64,000 nt of DNA from Staphylococcus kloosii. GTDB taxonomy: Bacteria; Bacillota; Bacilli; Staphylococcales; Staphylococcaceae. Under the pieces are notes generated by a model. It searched no databases. It had not been told where the DNA came from and saw nothing but the letters and a program-made list of their open reading frames with translations. Of this stretch, positions 9,350 through 17,204 are shown one piece after another. Within the stretch, counting starts at the first letter, position 1. Every line of letters starts with the position of its first letter. The translations under genes were made by a program, and so were the position numbers. The stretch is taken from the NCBI RefSeq assembly GCF_003019255.1, contig NZ_CP027846.1, positions 2,356,001 through 2,420,000 of the forward strand, read 5' to 3'.

Positions 9350-10420
9350 ATGTTTGAAGCTATTGTTTATAATATTGCAGTTACAGTAGCTGGTATATAT
9401 TTATTCCACCGGCTACAATACTCAGAAAACAAAATTATGGTTTTTTCTAAAGAATATGTATCTGTATTAATGACCATTTTAGCGTTATTATTATCAGCTT
9501 ATCCTATTCCTCTATTTAATACCTATTATCTCGAATTAACTTTCGTACCATTATTATTTATAGGAAGATATACGAATGCTGTATATACCGTTGCCGCAGC
9601 GGTTATTGTGTCATTGGTCAATATTTTTATTTTCGACCATTCGATTATAAGTGGCATCATTTTAACAGTTATTGCGATTATCGTAAGTACAGTAGGTCCA
9701 TTTTTAAAACAAAGTGACATCATGGCAGTACAAATTCTTAATGGTATCAGTTTAATTATCTATTTAATATTAGCTTTGATTAGTCCTTATGTTGAATTAA
9801 TGGAAGTATTGTTCTTAATTCCGATTTCATTCGTATTAACGTTAACGTCGTCTATTACCTTTGTCGATATTTGGCACTTCTTCTCATTAGTTAACAGATA
9901 TGAGCATGAAGACAGTATCGATTATTTAACTGGATTAGGTAACGTTAAAGAATTTGATAGACATTTAAATGAGGTCTCAAGCATAGCAGAACAAAACAAC
10001 GAAAGTTTAGGTTTATTACTTATTGATATAGATGGCTTCAAAGATGTAAACGATCAATACTCACATAAAGCTGGGGATGCAGTGCTAAGACAAATGGCAC
10101 AATTACTCATAAACTATGTGCCACAACATTTTAAAATTTATCGTAATGGTGGCGAAGAATTTTCAATTGTACTTAGAGACTATACTTTAGATCAATGTGT
10201 AAAATTAAGTGAATCGATTCGTACTGGTGTGGAACAATCATCATTCCACTTACCAGATAAAGCAGTTATTAAACTGTCAGTTTCTATCGGCGTTGGATTT
10301 TTAACAAAAGAAGATTATAAATCTCAACGTAAAGTATTCAAAGATGCAGATGATATGTTGCATGTAGCAAAAAACGAAGGACGTAACCAAGTCATGTTTA
10401 ATCCTATCGTTAAATTATAA
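9350..10420 (+). CDS. gdpS: GGDEF domain membrane protein GdpS
   Basis: GdpS is the single GGDEF-domain protein of staphylococci. The 356 residues begin with about six membrane segments of the 5TM LytS-YhcK type (1-180). A GGDEF domain follows: DYLTGLGNVKEFDRHL, DIDGFKDVND near 226, and the active-site loop GGEEF at 267-271, which keeps the residues of an active diguanylate cyclase loop. Published work on S. aureus and S. epidermidis homologues found effects on biofilm and regulation that did not depend on c-di-GMP synthesis. Length and sequence match the S. aureus protein closely. AAAGGAG lies about 12 bases before the ATG, a long spacing. Confidence 0.95.
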   Translation: MFEAIVYNIAVTVAGIYLFHRLQYSENKIMVFSKEYVSVLMTILALLLSAYPIPLFNTYYLELTFVPLLFIGRYTNAVYTVAAAVIVSLVNIFIFDHSIISGIILTVIAIIVSTVGPFLKQSDIMAVQILNGISLIIYLILALISPYVELMEVLFLIPISFVLTLTSSITFVDIWHFFSLVNRYEHEDSIDYLTGLGNVKEFDRHLNEVSSIAEQNNESLGLLLIDIDGFKDVNDQYSHKAGDAVLRQMAQLLINYVPQHFKIYRNGGEEFSIVLRDYTLDQCVKLSESIRTGVEQSSFHLPDKAVIKLSVSIGVGFLTKEDYKSQRKVFKDADDMLHVAKNEGRNQVMFNPIVKL

Positions 10421-10427
10421 TTACGGA

Positions 10428-10467
10428 AACAGCAATTCATTATTTATTATATGGATTGCTGTTTTTT
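10428..10467 (+). terminator. Terminator after gdpS
   Basis: AACAGCAAT (10428-10436) pairs with ATTGCTGTT (10455-10463), followed by a run of T to 10466. It starts 8 bases after the gdpS stop. Confidence 0.88.
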
Positions 10468-10530
10468 AGGGTACAATATAAATATTGAATTTATTAATTA
10501 CTAATTAAGATTAGAACCTTGTTGCTGACT

Positions 10531-10566
10531 ATTGAAAGTTGGGTAAAGAGGTTGTAAACTTTCAAT
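10531..10566 (+). promoter_or_regulatory. Hairpin in the leader of the ThrE-type exporter operon
   Basis: ATTGAAAGTT (10531-10540) and AACTTTCAAT (10557-10566) form a perfect 10-bp stem with a 16-base loop, ending about 20 bases before the ribosome binding site. No T-run follows, so it is not a simple terminator. Its role is unknown. Confidence 0.45.
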
Positions 10567-10597
10567 TGTTCTATTATCCAAGTTGGAGGTGGCATCA

Positions 10598-11359
10598 ATG
10601 TCCGAATCAATCACCATTATTGATGAAAATAAAGTGATTGACCTAGTGCTTATTGCAGGTAGAATACTACTTGAAAGCGGTGCTGAAACTTATCGCGTCG
10701 AAGATACAATGAATCGTATGGCCGCAAGTTATGGCCTTGAAGATACATATAGCTTTGTAACTTCTACTGCTATTATTTTTTCGTTGAATAATCGTACAAA
10801 CACAAGATTAATTCGTATAAGAGAACGAACTACAGATTTAGAGAAAATTGCGCTAACAAATAGTTTATCGCGTAAAATATCAAATAATGAAATAACAATT
10901 GATGAAGCTAAAAATGAACTTATTGAATTACATCGTTCATCTTTACAATATTCATTTTACACACAATTTTTTGCAGCAATGATTGCTTGTGGCTTTTTCT
11001 TATTTATGTTCGGTGGTGTCGCACATGACTTTATATTTGCAGCTATCGCCGGTGCACTAGCCTTTTTAACTTTTGGCTTTGTGCAAAAATTTATTCAAAT
11101 TAAATTCTTCTCAGAATTTATTAGTGCCGCAGTCGTCATTACATTTGGTGCCATATGTACAAAATTGGGATTAGCTTTAAACCAAGATACGATAACCATT
11201 GCCGGTGTTATGCCTTTAGTTCCCGGTATTTTAATTACCAACGCGATTCGTGATTTATTAGCTGGTGAATTATTAGCTGGTATGTCGCGTGGTGTTGAAG
11301 CGGCGCTTACTGCTTTTGCCATAGGTGCAGGCGTAGCCATCGTATTATTGATATTTTAA
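10598..11359 (+). CDS. ThrE/YjjP family threonine/serine exporter, N-terminal subunit
   Basis: This protein corresponds to the cytoplasmic-plus-membrane first half of ThrE (DUF1212, YjjP). The 253 residues begin with a soluble portion containing LLESGAETYRVEDTM, the hallmark motif, then about five membrane segments from residue 120 on (including AGVMPLVPGILITNAIRDLLAGE). I chose ATG 10598 because GGAGGT sits seven bases upstream; an in-frame TTG at 10583 overlaps that site. The second half is a separate gene 13 bases downstream, so the exporter is split across two genes. Substrates (threonine, serine) are inferred from the family. Confidence 0.85.
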   Translation: MSESITIIDENKVIDLVLIAGRILLESGAETYRVEDTMNRMAASYGLEDTYSFVTSTAIIFSLNNRTNTRLIRIRERTTDLEKIALTNSLSRKISNNEITIDEAKNELIELHRSSLQYSFYTQFFAAMIACGFFLFMFGGVAHDFIFAAIAGALAFLTFGFVQKFIQIKFFSEFISAAVVITFGAICTKLGLALNQDTITIAGVMPLVPGILITNAIRDLLAGELLAGMSRGVEAALTAFAIGAGVAIVLLIF

Positions 11360-11372
11360 GGAGGAATGAATC

Positions 11373-11873
11373 ATGGTTTTGTTATATTATTTAAGTCAAT
11401 TTGTTATTAGTTTCATAGCCACGACGCTCTTCTCCATTATCTTTAATGCGCCTCGTCGCCTATTATTGGCATGTGGTTTTGTTGGCGCTATGGGTTGGAT
11501 TATATATAAATTCACACTTGATGCAGACCTCGGTAAAGTAATGGCAGCTTTTTTAGGAAGTTTAATATTAGGCGTCATGAGTCATACGATGAGCCGTCGT
11601 TATAAACGACCGGTAATTATATTTATCGTACCTGGACTTATCCCGCTCGTGCCTGGTGGTTTAGCTTATGAGGCAACAAGATTGCTTGTTTCAAATAACT
11701 ATACACATGCCGTAAATACTTTTCTAGAAGTAACCCTTATTTCTGGTGCCATCGCCTTCGGTATATTATGTGCAGAAATAATGTATTACATATATACGCG
11801 AATCAAGCAATATTATGGTAAAATGAAGGGCAAAACATATAAAAAATCTTATGATATCAATAACAGAGCTTAA
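11373..11873 (+). CDS. ThrE/YjjB family threonine/serine exporter, C-terminal subunit
   Basis: This 166-residue membrane protein is the DUF3815/YjjB partner of the preceding gene. It has four or five hydrophobic segments, and the motif IVPGLIPLVPGGLAYEATRLL near residue 88 echoes the LVPG motif in the first subunit. AAGGAGG lies eight bases before ATG 11373. Its stop codon overlaps the ribosome binding site of pepT, so exporter genes and pepT look like one transcript. The natural substrate cannot be read from sequence. Confidence 0.85.
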   Translation: MVLLYYLSQFVISFIATTLFSIIFNAPRRLLLACGFVGAMGWIIYKFTLDADLGKVMAAFLGSLILGVMSHTMSRRYKRPVIIFIVPGLIPLVPGGLAYEATRLLVSNNYTHAVNTFLEVTLISGAIAFGILCAEIMYYIYTRIKQYYGKMKGKTYKKSYDINNRA

Positions 11874-11885
11874 GGGGTGCAAAAA

Positions 11886-13121
11886 ATGAAATCAGAAATA
11901 ATAGAAAGATTAAAACGATACGTCCAAATTGACACTCAATCTAATCCAGAATCAGAAAATACGCCATCAACTGACAAACAATGGGATTTATTACATTTAT
12001 TGGAGCAAGAATTACAAGATTTCGGCCTAACTACAGAATTAGACGACAATGGTTATCTATTTGCAACGTTAGAAAGTAATGTTTCTTATGATTTACCTAC
12101 AGTTGGATTTTTAGCTCACGTCGATACGTCACCGGACTTTAACGCAACTAACGTAAATCCTCAGATTATCGAAGATTATGACGGTCAACCGATTAAACTA
12201 GGTCATACAAATCGCATATTAAGCCAAGACACGTTCCCTGCTATGCGTAAAGTTGAAGGACACACATTAATGGTTACTGATGGTACATCGTTATTAGGCG
12301 CTGATGATAAAGCTGGTGTTGTAGAAATTATGGAAGCATTAAAATATTTAATTACACACCCTGAAGTAAAACACGGCCGTATTCGCGTTGGATTTACCCC
12401 TGATGAAGAAATTGGGCGCGGACCACATAAGTTCGATGTTGAAAAATTCAATGCGGATTTTGCTTATACAATGGATGGTAGTGAATTAGGTGAATTACAA
12501 TACGAAAGTTTCAATGCCGCTTCGGCAGTTGTAACAACAAACGGCGTCAATGTACACCCTGGTTCAGCAAAAAACGCTATGATTAATGCCATCTTACTTG
12601 GCAATCAATTTAATGCTTTGTTACCACAAAATGAAGTTCCAGAAAGAACTGAAGGCTATGAAGGATTTTACCATTTAATGCAATTTAATGGCGATGTAGA
12701 AAAAGCTACACTCCAATACATTATTCGTGATCACGATCGCCAACAATTTGAATTACGTAAAAAACAAATGCTAGAAATTGCAGATAATATTAATGCGCAT
12801 TATGAAGATGACCCAGTACAAGTTTCAATCAATGATCAATATTATAATATGGGCGAAAAAATCGAACCTAATCCGCACGTTATCGATATTCCAAAAAGAG
12901 TGTTTGCAAAATTAAATATCGAACCTAACACTGAACCTATTCGTGGCGGTACAGATGGTTCACAATTATCTTACAAGGGACTACCTACACCAAACATTTT
13001 TACTGGTTGTGCTAACTTCCATGGTCCATTCGAATATGCTTCTATCGATGTTATGGAACAAGCAGTGTCTGTCATTGTAAATATTGCTGAGGAAGTAGTT
13101 AATTACTACGATGAACAATAA
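11886..13121 (+). CDS. pepT: Peptidase T (tripeptidase)
   Basis: PepT is a cytoplasmic M20B zinc metallopeptidase that removes the N-terminal residue of tripeptides. The 411 residues show LAHVDTSPD (metal ligand and catalytic Asp near 80), TSLLGADDKAG near 140, TPDEEIGRGP near 175, and DGSELGELQYE. The dimerisation lid domain lies in the middle. ATG 11886 has AAGGGGTG immediately upstream; an in-frame GTG at 11877 is part of that site. It is the last gene of the apparent exporter-pepT operon, ending 60 bases before a strong terminator. Substrate range is from family knowledge. Confidence 0.95.
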   Translation: MKSEIIERLKRYVQIDTQSNPESENTPSTDKQWDLLHLLEQELQDFGLTTELDDNGYLFATLESNVSYDLPTVGFLAHVDTSPDFNATNVNPQIIEDYDGQPIKLGHTNRILSQDTFPAMRKVEGHTLMVTDGTSLLGADDKAGVVEIMEALKYLITHPEVKHGRIRVGFTPDEEIGRGPHKFDVEKFNADFAYTMDGSELGELQYESFNAASAVVTTNGVNVHPGSAKNAMINAILLGNQFNALLPQNEVPERTEGYEGFYHLMQFNGDVEKATLQYIIRDHDRQQFELRKKQMLEIADNINAHYEDDPVQVSINDQYYNMGEKIEPNPHVIDIPKRVFAKLNIEPNTEPIRGGTDGSQLSYKGLPTPNIFTGCANFHGPFEYASIDVMEQAVSVIVNIAEEVVNYYDEQ

Positions 13122-13180
13122 TCATTAAATTAAATGATTCAATATAAAAGAAACGTCAAACGCTATCGTGTTTGACGCAG

Positions 13181-13218
13181 ACTGTCGACAAAGTCTACGA
13201 CTTTGTCGACAGTTTTTT
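13181..13218 (+). terminator. Strong terminator after pepT
   Basis: A perfect 14-bp stem (13181-13194 with 13200-13213, loop CTACG) is followed by six T. A second hairpin, CGTCAAAC/GTTTGACG, lies directly before it (13154-13177). Confidence 0.92.
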
Positions 13219-13330
13219 ATGCGCATACTTTCCCAAGATACAGTTTCAGCCAGAAATTCTACACAGATCAATCTGTGAGAATTTCTAAGGTCTTTAACTC
13301 TTACTGTTCCCTCCGGAGTCAGCGCATAAA
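13216..13330. repeat. Hairpin-rich intergenic repeat bounded by TTTATGCGC/GCGCATAAA
   Basis: The segment begins with TTTATGCGC and ends with its inverted copy GCGCATAAA. Inside, 13252-13286 forms a long hairpin: AGAAATTCT, bulge, CACAGAT, two-base loop, ATCTGTG, AGAATTTCT. A segment like TTCCCTCCGGAGTCAGCGC recurs in variant form near 47510-47535, in front of the other transposase remnant. It looks like a staphylococcal intergenic or IS-associated repeat. Confidence 0.5.
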
Positions 13331-13389
13331 TACTGCCCAATGTAAATTTATTATATGATAATAAGTGTATTAATACATTGGTAGTGATG

Positions 13390-13650
13390 ATGTTGTTAAA
13401 CAAGTCTATGGATAAAAGAAATCAATATGAAATAATATCAATTTCTGAATTAGTTCCAAAAGCACATTTACTACGTAAAGTTGATAAAATGCTCGATTCG
13501 AATTTTGTATATCATCTTGGCGAAGACAAATACTGTTTATATAATGGACGACCCTCAATTGCCCTGTTATTTAAGTTAAAATACTATTAATCTAATGATT
13601 ATTCGGTATTTAGTCAATGCGTCAAACGATTAAAGAAATTGAAACTACAG
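13390..13650 (+). pseudogene. N-terminal fragment of an IS1182-family transposase
   Basis: Translation gives RNQYEIISISELVPKAHLLR, VDKMLDSNFVYHLGEDKY and NGRPSIALLF, then a stop. In another frame LFGI, a stop, and SMRQTIKEIET follow. These segments match the N-terminal region of IS1182-family transposases (LVPKDHLLRKV...NGRPS...SMRQTIK). At least one frameshift and an internal stop break it, and nothing of the catalytic middle or C-terminus remains; a terminator follows at once. It is a decayed, immobile remnant of one IS subgroup, different from the remnant at 47548. Confidence 0.8.
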
Positions 13651-13651
13651 T

Positions 13652-13701
13652 ATTAAAAAAACCTTTAAATAATATCGTATCTAATATCATTTAAAGGTTT
13701 T
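13652..13701 (-). terminator. Terminator after the glycerate kinase gene
   Basis: AAAACCTTTAAAT (13658-13670) pairs with ATTTAAAGGTTTT (13689-13701), extended by a further mismatched ATAT. On the minus strand TTTTTTAATA follows. It may also work on the plus strand. Confidence 0.85.
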
Positions 13702-13721
13702 GTGTATTTATATAATATCAT

Positions 13722-14843
13722 TTATTCAACATTAAATGGAGTCTGTAATAATTTCAAAGCTTGTATCGTATAATGTCTGATTTGAATACCCATTTTAAAA
13801 TCAGTGTAACTTTCTGGCATTTCGATAAAGGTATTAAACATTGCCGTAACACCCATCGTTTCAAACTGATCAAATTTATCACTCGTTGCACAAACAGCTA
13901 TAGCAGGCTTTTGATGTTTCGTCGCTAATTCAGCAATACGAATTGTTGTTGTCTCTAACAACTGGTCATCTTCATTCACACCTTCACCAAAAATAATTAA
14001 GTCCGCTTGTTCAATTAATGATTCTAAATGCGTAAGTTGATCTACAAGTTCATGACTCGTTAATATTTCAGCCTGATACAAATGACTTAAAAGAGAAGCG
14101 ATACCGCCACCAGCGCCACCACGTTCTACTAAACCAATAGCACTATGTAACTCACCTTTTAAAATTTCACTGAAATACCAAATTAAATTATCAATCTCAA
14201 CTGCTTCTTCACGACTCATATGCTTCGCTTCATAAATCTGCATAATTTCACTTTTCTTGCCATATAATTTACTATCAAAATCTGACATTAATTGGAAATT
14301 TACGTCTTTTAAGCGCGGATGTATATTAGAAAAATCAACACTACGTATTTGTTTTAAAATATGTGTACCTTGACGCGTATCGACTTCTACTGCCTCGTCA
14401 TCATAAAATTTAACGCCTAATGCTTGTAACATACCAGCACCACCATCAAAACTATCAATACCACCTAATGAGATAATGATATGTTCTGATTGGTTATCTA
14501 AAGCATTAGCAATCACTTCCCCCATGCCATAACTTGAACGTTCACGTGTAGGTTTATGGCCTTTGAGGAATAAATTCCCTTCAATAACCGTCATATTGTT
14601 ATCTGTAATGCCATAAACTGCCTCTACTTCATTCATGTCTGCATCGTGTGCCGTCACTCTATATTTCGTCCCTGATTGCCATAAAAATACCGAATCCATT
14701 AATTCATGGCGTCCATTAAACAATGGCACTTGCACGATATCAGCTTTTGGTATTTTATTAGCAATTGCCTCTTCCACATATCTATTGGCTTGATAACTAG
14801 AAATTATTCCGTTAAATTCATCCATAGCTACTAATACTTTCAT
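13722..14843 (-). CDS. Glycerate kinase family protein
   Basis: The 373 residues match the GlxK/GarK-type glycerate kinase family, which phosphorylates D-glycerate using ATP. The N-terminus MKVLVAMDEFNGIISSYQAN is the usual KIVIAPDSFKGSLSA motif in altered form. Other family segments are IISLGGIDSFDGGAGMLQALG (near 120, the GGSATNDGGAG equivalent), GAGGGIASLL and ADLIIFGEGVNEDDQ. These replacements (SIDSFDGG for SATNDGG) make it a diverged member, so another small hydroxyacid may be the substrate. ATG 14843 has GAGGTGA six bases upstream; an in-frame GTG at 14852 is part of that site. It stands alone. Confidence 0.82.
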   Translation of the reverse strand: MKVLVAMDEFNGIISSYQANRYVEEAIANKIPKADIVQVPLFNGRHELMDSVFLWQSGTKYRVTAHDADMNEVEAVYGITDNNMTVIEGNLFLKGHKPTRERSSYGMGEVIANALDNQSEHIIISLGGIDSFDGGAGMLQALGVKFYDDEAVEVDTRQGTHILKQIRSVDFSNIHPRLKDVNFQLMSDFDSKLYGKKSEIMQIYEAKHMSREEAVEIDNLIWYFSEILKGELHSAIGLVERGGAGGGIASLLSHLYQAEILTSHELVDQLTHLESLIEQADLIIFGEGVNEDDQLLETTTIRIAELATKHQKPAIAVCATSDKFDQFETMGVTAMFNTFIEMPESYTDFKMGIQIRHYTIQALKLLQTPFNVE

Positions 14844-15019
14844 TTTTGTCACCTCATATTTAACATAGTTGCACTTTTATTATTTTTTCTTCTAACTCGT
14901 TAAACAACTATTGATCCACTAAGTTATTGGTTGTTATTTACATTAATTTAACAGTTATCTATATTGATTTGTTCATTGTTATATTATACATGTAGTATCA
15001 AAATATTTCACATCAAAAG

Positions 15020-15064
15020 AAAAAGCTTGTTAGCCTTTAAATTATTTAGTAAGGCATAACAAGC
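15020..15064 (-). terminator. Terminator after brxC
   Basis: GCTTGTTAGCCTT (from 15025) pairs with AAGGCATAACAAGC (to 15064) with one bulged base, followed on the minus strand by CTTTTTCTTTT. Confidence 0.85.
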
Positions 15065-15087
15065 AAATTTTAATTATTATGTGATTT

Positions 15088-15408
15088 TTATTCTTCTGCT
15101 TTAGCTAATGATGAAACATTAATTTGTTCATGACTAGCGTTCCATATTGCTTTTCCATCTACGAAATAAAACGCTTGTGGTGATTCATGTTTAACTTGTG
15201 TTTGTTCTTCAATGTAATCAGATAATTTACGCTCTTGTTGGACTACTAAATAGTATCCATCCATGTCTCTTTCATATAAAAATTTATTGAATTGATCATA
15301 TGCGTTTGCTGATATTGGGCATGTTTCACTATGCTTAAACACAAAAACATATTTATTTTCATTGACGACTTGTTCAAACTGGTCAATCGAACTCAGCTTT
15401 ATAGCCAT
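15088..15408 (-). CDS. brxC: Monothiol bacilliredoxin BrxC (YtxJ)
   Basis: BrxC removes bacillithiol from protein thiols after oxidative stress. The 106-residue thioredoxin-fold protein has the single-cysteine active site HSETCPISANAYDQF near residue 30, the signature of YtxJ-type bacilliredoxins. Another family feature is the ESPQAFYFVDGKAIWNASH segment near the C-terminus. ATG 15408 has AGAGGTGA upstream; an in-frame GTG at 15417 overlaps that site. Bacillithiol is the low-molecular-weight thiol of staphylococci, which fits. It is monocistronic. Confidence 0.88.
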   Translation of the reverse strand: MAIKLSSIDQFEQVVNENKYVFVFKHSETCPISANAYDQFNKFLYERDMDGYYLVVQQERKLSDYIEEQTQVKHESPQAFYFVDGKAIWNASHEQINVSSLAKAEE

Positions 15409-15540
15409 TCTATTCACCTCTAAAAAGATTTAACGCACTATTACTAAATAACAGTGTGTAAGTTATAAGATATTTTCATATCAATGCTTTCCATTATACA
15501 CAAATAACTTTTTGTTGTTAACCACCTATTTAAAAGTTAT

Positions 15541-16434
15541 TTAATTGTATTTAGACTTTATTTTTTTGAATTCTTTATCGAAATCATCTTGATATTTATC
15601 TAAATCTTTACCTTCTTTAGGTAAATGTTTGTAATCAATTGTCGATAATTTTTGACCAATATCTAAAGTCTCTTCTCTCGTTTCATAGTAATTTTGTAAA
15701 CTATAATACATTTCTATCGTGTGTTTGCGCGCTGCATTAACGTGTTCATCACTAATATTCGTTTGATTCAAATCTTTAATTTGTTTATTAATCAGTGGCA
15801 TAATGTCATTGTTAATTGACGCTTTTATTTCTTTTGGATTTGAAGTCTGCGTACTCTTTTCTGCTGTTTGTTTTAATTCCTTATTATTGTCTTCTATTTT
15901 TTTGGTAATCGTTGCTACATCGCTACTATTACCCGATTTTTCGGCTGTTTTCATATTATTTTCTACGATGGATCTATTTTTTTCAAATAATTTAGTGTAA
16001 TCTAATATATCTTCGTTAGCCTTAATAGATTGATTACATAAATCCACAAACCTTTTAAGTTCATTCAACTCATAAACTTGTTTCTTTACATCTTTTTTAT
16101 ACGTTTTCTTTAATCCTTTTAATTCACTCGTCTTTGCTTTAAGATCATTTGCAGACTTTTCATACGCTTTTATTTTAGGTACTAAATCACTATTAATTTC
16201 GTTTTGTATATCATTAATTTCTTTTTTGTTTTTATCTGTAGTATCAGTCTTTCTTAATGAGTCTAATTTTTCGATATGTATTTTATTAAGTGTCTTTTTT
16301 ACTTCATGTTCTTTACTTTTCGAATCGTTTAATGACGATTGAAAGTCTTTAAAATCAGCATCATGCTTATTACCACAGGCAGTTAGTATAAAAATGAGAC
16401 AGACAAATAAGATTAAACTTATGATTTTTTTCAT
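15541..16434 (-). CDS. EMYY motif lipoprotein
   Basis: The 297-residue protein starts with a lipoprotein signal peptide ending in the lipobox LTAC (Cys 20), so it should be anchored on the outer face of the membrane. The rest is highly charged, rich in Lys, Asp, Glu and Asn, and predicted coiled-coil from about 30 to 280. It contains HTIEMYYSLQNYYETRE near residue 240, giving the EMYY motif that names this staphylococcal family. Function is unknown to me. AAGGAGTG precedes ATG 16434. No operon partners are visible: brxC lies downstream on the same strand 132 bases away, and a GrpB gene diverges. Confidence 0.85.
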   Translation of the reverse strand: MKKIISLILFVCLIFILTACGNKHDADFKDFQSSLNDSKSKEHEVKKTLNKIHIEKLDSLRKTDTTDKNKKEINDIQNEINSDLVPKIKAYEKSANDLKAKTSELKGLKKTYKKDVKKQVYELNELKRFVDLCNQSIKANEDILDYTKLFEKNRSIVENNMKTAEKSGNSSDVATITKKIEDNNKELKQTAEKSTQTSNPKEIKASINNDIMPLINKQIKDLNQTNISDEHVNAARKHTIEMYYSLQNYYETREETLDIGQKLSTIDYKHLPKEGKDLDKYQDDFDKEFKKIKSKYN

Positions 16435-16553
16435 CTTCGCACTCCTTATTACTCGTATTATACATAAACATATTTAACTTGAAAATGATATGTGATATAT
16501 TATTTCAGAATTTACTAATTCCTTAACAGCATATAAAGGAGCTATGATTACTT

Positions 16554-17078
16554 ATGTATAGCAAAGTTCAACCACTTATAACTGCATCTAACAATCCAGA
16601 TTTTAAACGACAATATAAAGAGATTCAAGCTGTGTTATTTAATTTATTAGATTCACCAGTTAAATCTACATATCATATAGGTGGTACTAGCCATTTTAGT
16701 TATCCAACTGAACCTGTTTTAGATATTTTAGTTGGCGTAAATAACTTGCATGATATTACGGCTTTAGATGAAAAACGTTTAAATTATGAAGGTTTTTACC
16801 GTTTACATCATTCATATAAAAAGAAAGTCATTATGGCAAAATTCAATAATTTAATTGAGTTAAAACAAGTTGTTCGCTTACATATATTACAACAAGATAG
16901 CGATTTATTCGAACAATATTTAACGGTGCATGATTACCTATCTAATGACCAAAATGTAGCAATGTCATTTGCACAACGTAAACAAGAAATTTTAAATAAT
17001 GTAGAAACAATACGTGCATATGAAAATCAAAAACAACAAGTCTTCTCTACTTTATATAAACAAATACCTAAAAAATAA
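16554..17078 (+). CDS. GrpB family (UPF0157) nucleotidyltransferase-like protein
   Basis: The 174 residues match the GrpB/UPF0157 family, which has a nucleotidyltransferase fold. Visible family segments are STYHIGGTSHFSYPTEPVLDILVGV (residues 39-63; most relatives have HIGSTAVPGLPAKPIIDI) and the C-terminal Arg/His region VVRLHILQQDS. The GS-T motif is altered to GGTS, so this is a diverged member. No enzymatic reaction is established here. AAAGGAG lies about 12 bases before ATG 16554. It is followed by murB on the same strand after 126 bases. Confidence 0.75.
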   Translation: MYSKVQPLITASNNPDFKRQYKEIQAVLFNLLDSPVKSTYHIGGTSHFSYPTEPVLDILVGVNNLHDITALDEKRLNYEGFYRLHHSYKKKVIMAKFNNLIELKQVVRLHILQQDSDLFEQYLTVHDYLSNDQNVAMSFAQRKQEILNNVETIRAYENQKQQVFSTLYKQIPKK

Positions 17079-17204
17079 TTTTAACTTTTACAATTAAGTC
17101 TAACTATTTAATTATTACTAAAAATAATGCCTTACAATTTAGCATATTTAGTTAATAGTTGCTATAATAAATAAATGAATTCATTCAGAAAGGATGTTCT
17201 AGTA

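Noticed and set aside
10481..10597. Possible T-box leader before the ThrE-type exporter
   Set aside because: The conserved T-box sequence (GGGTGGTACCGCG-like) and a terminator are missing; only a hairpin is present.
16544..16561. Five-codon frame just before the GrpB gene
   Set aside because: It overlaps the start of the real gene and shows no sign of selection; likely chance.
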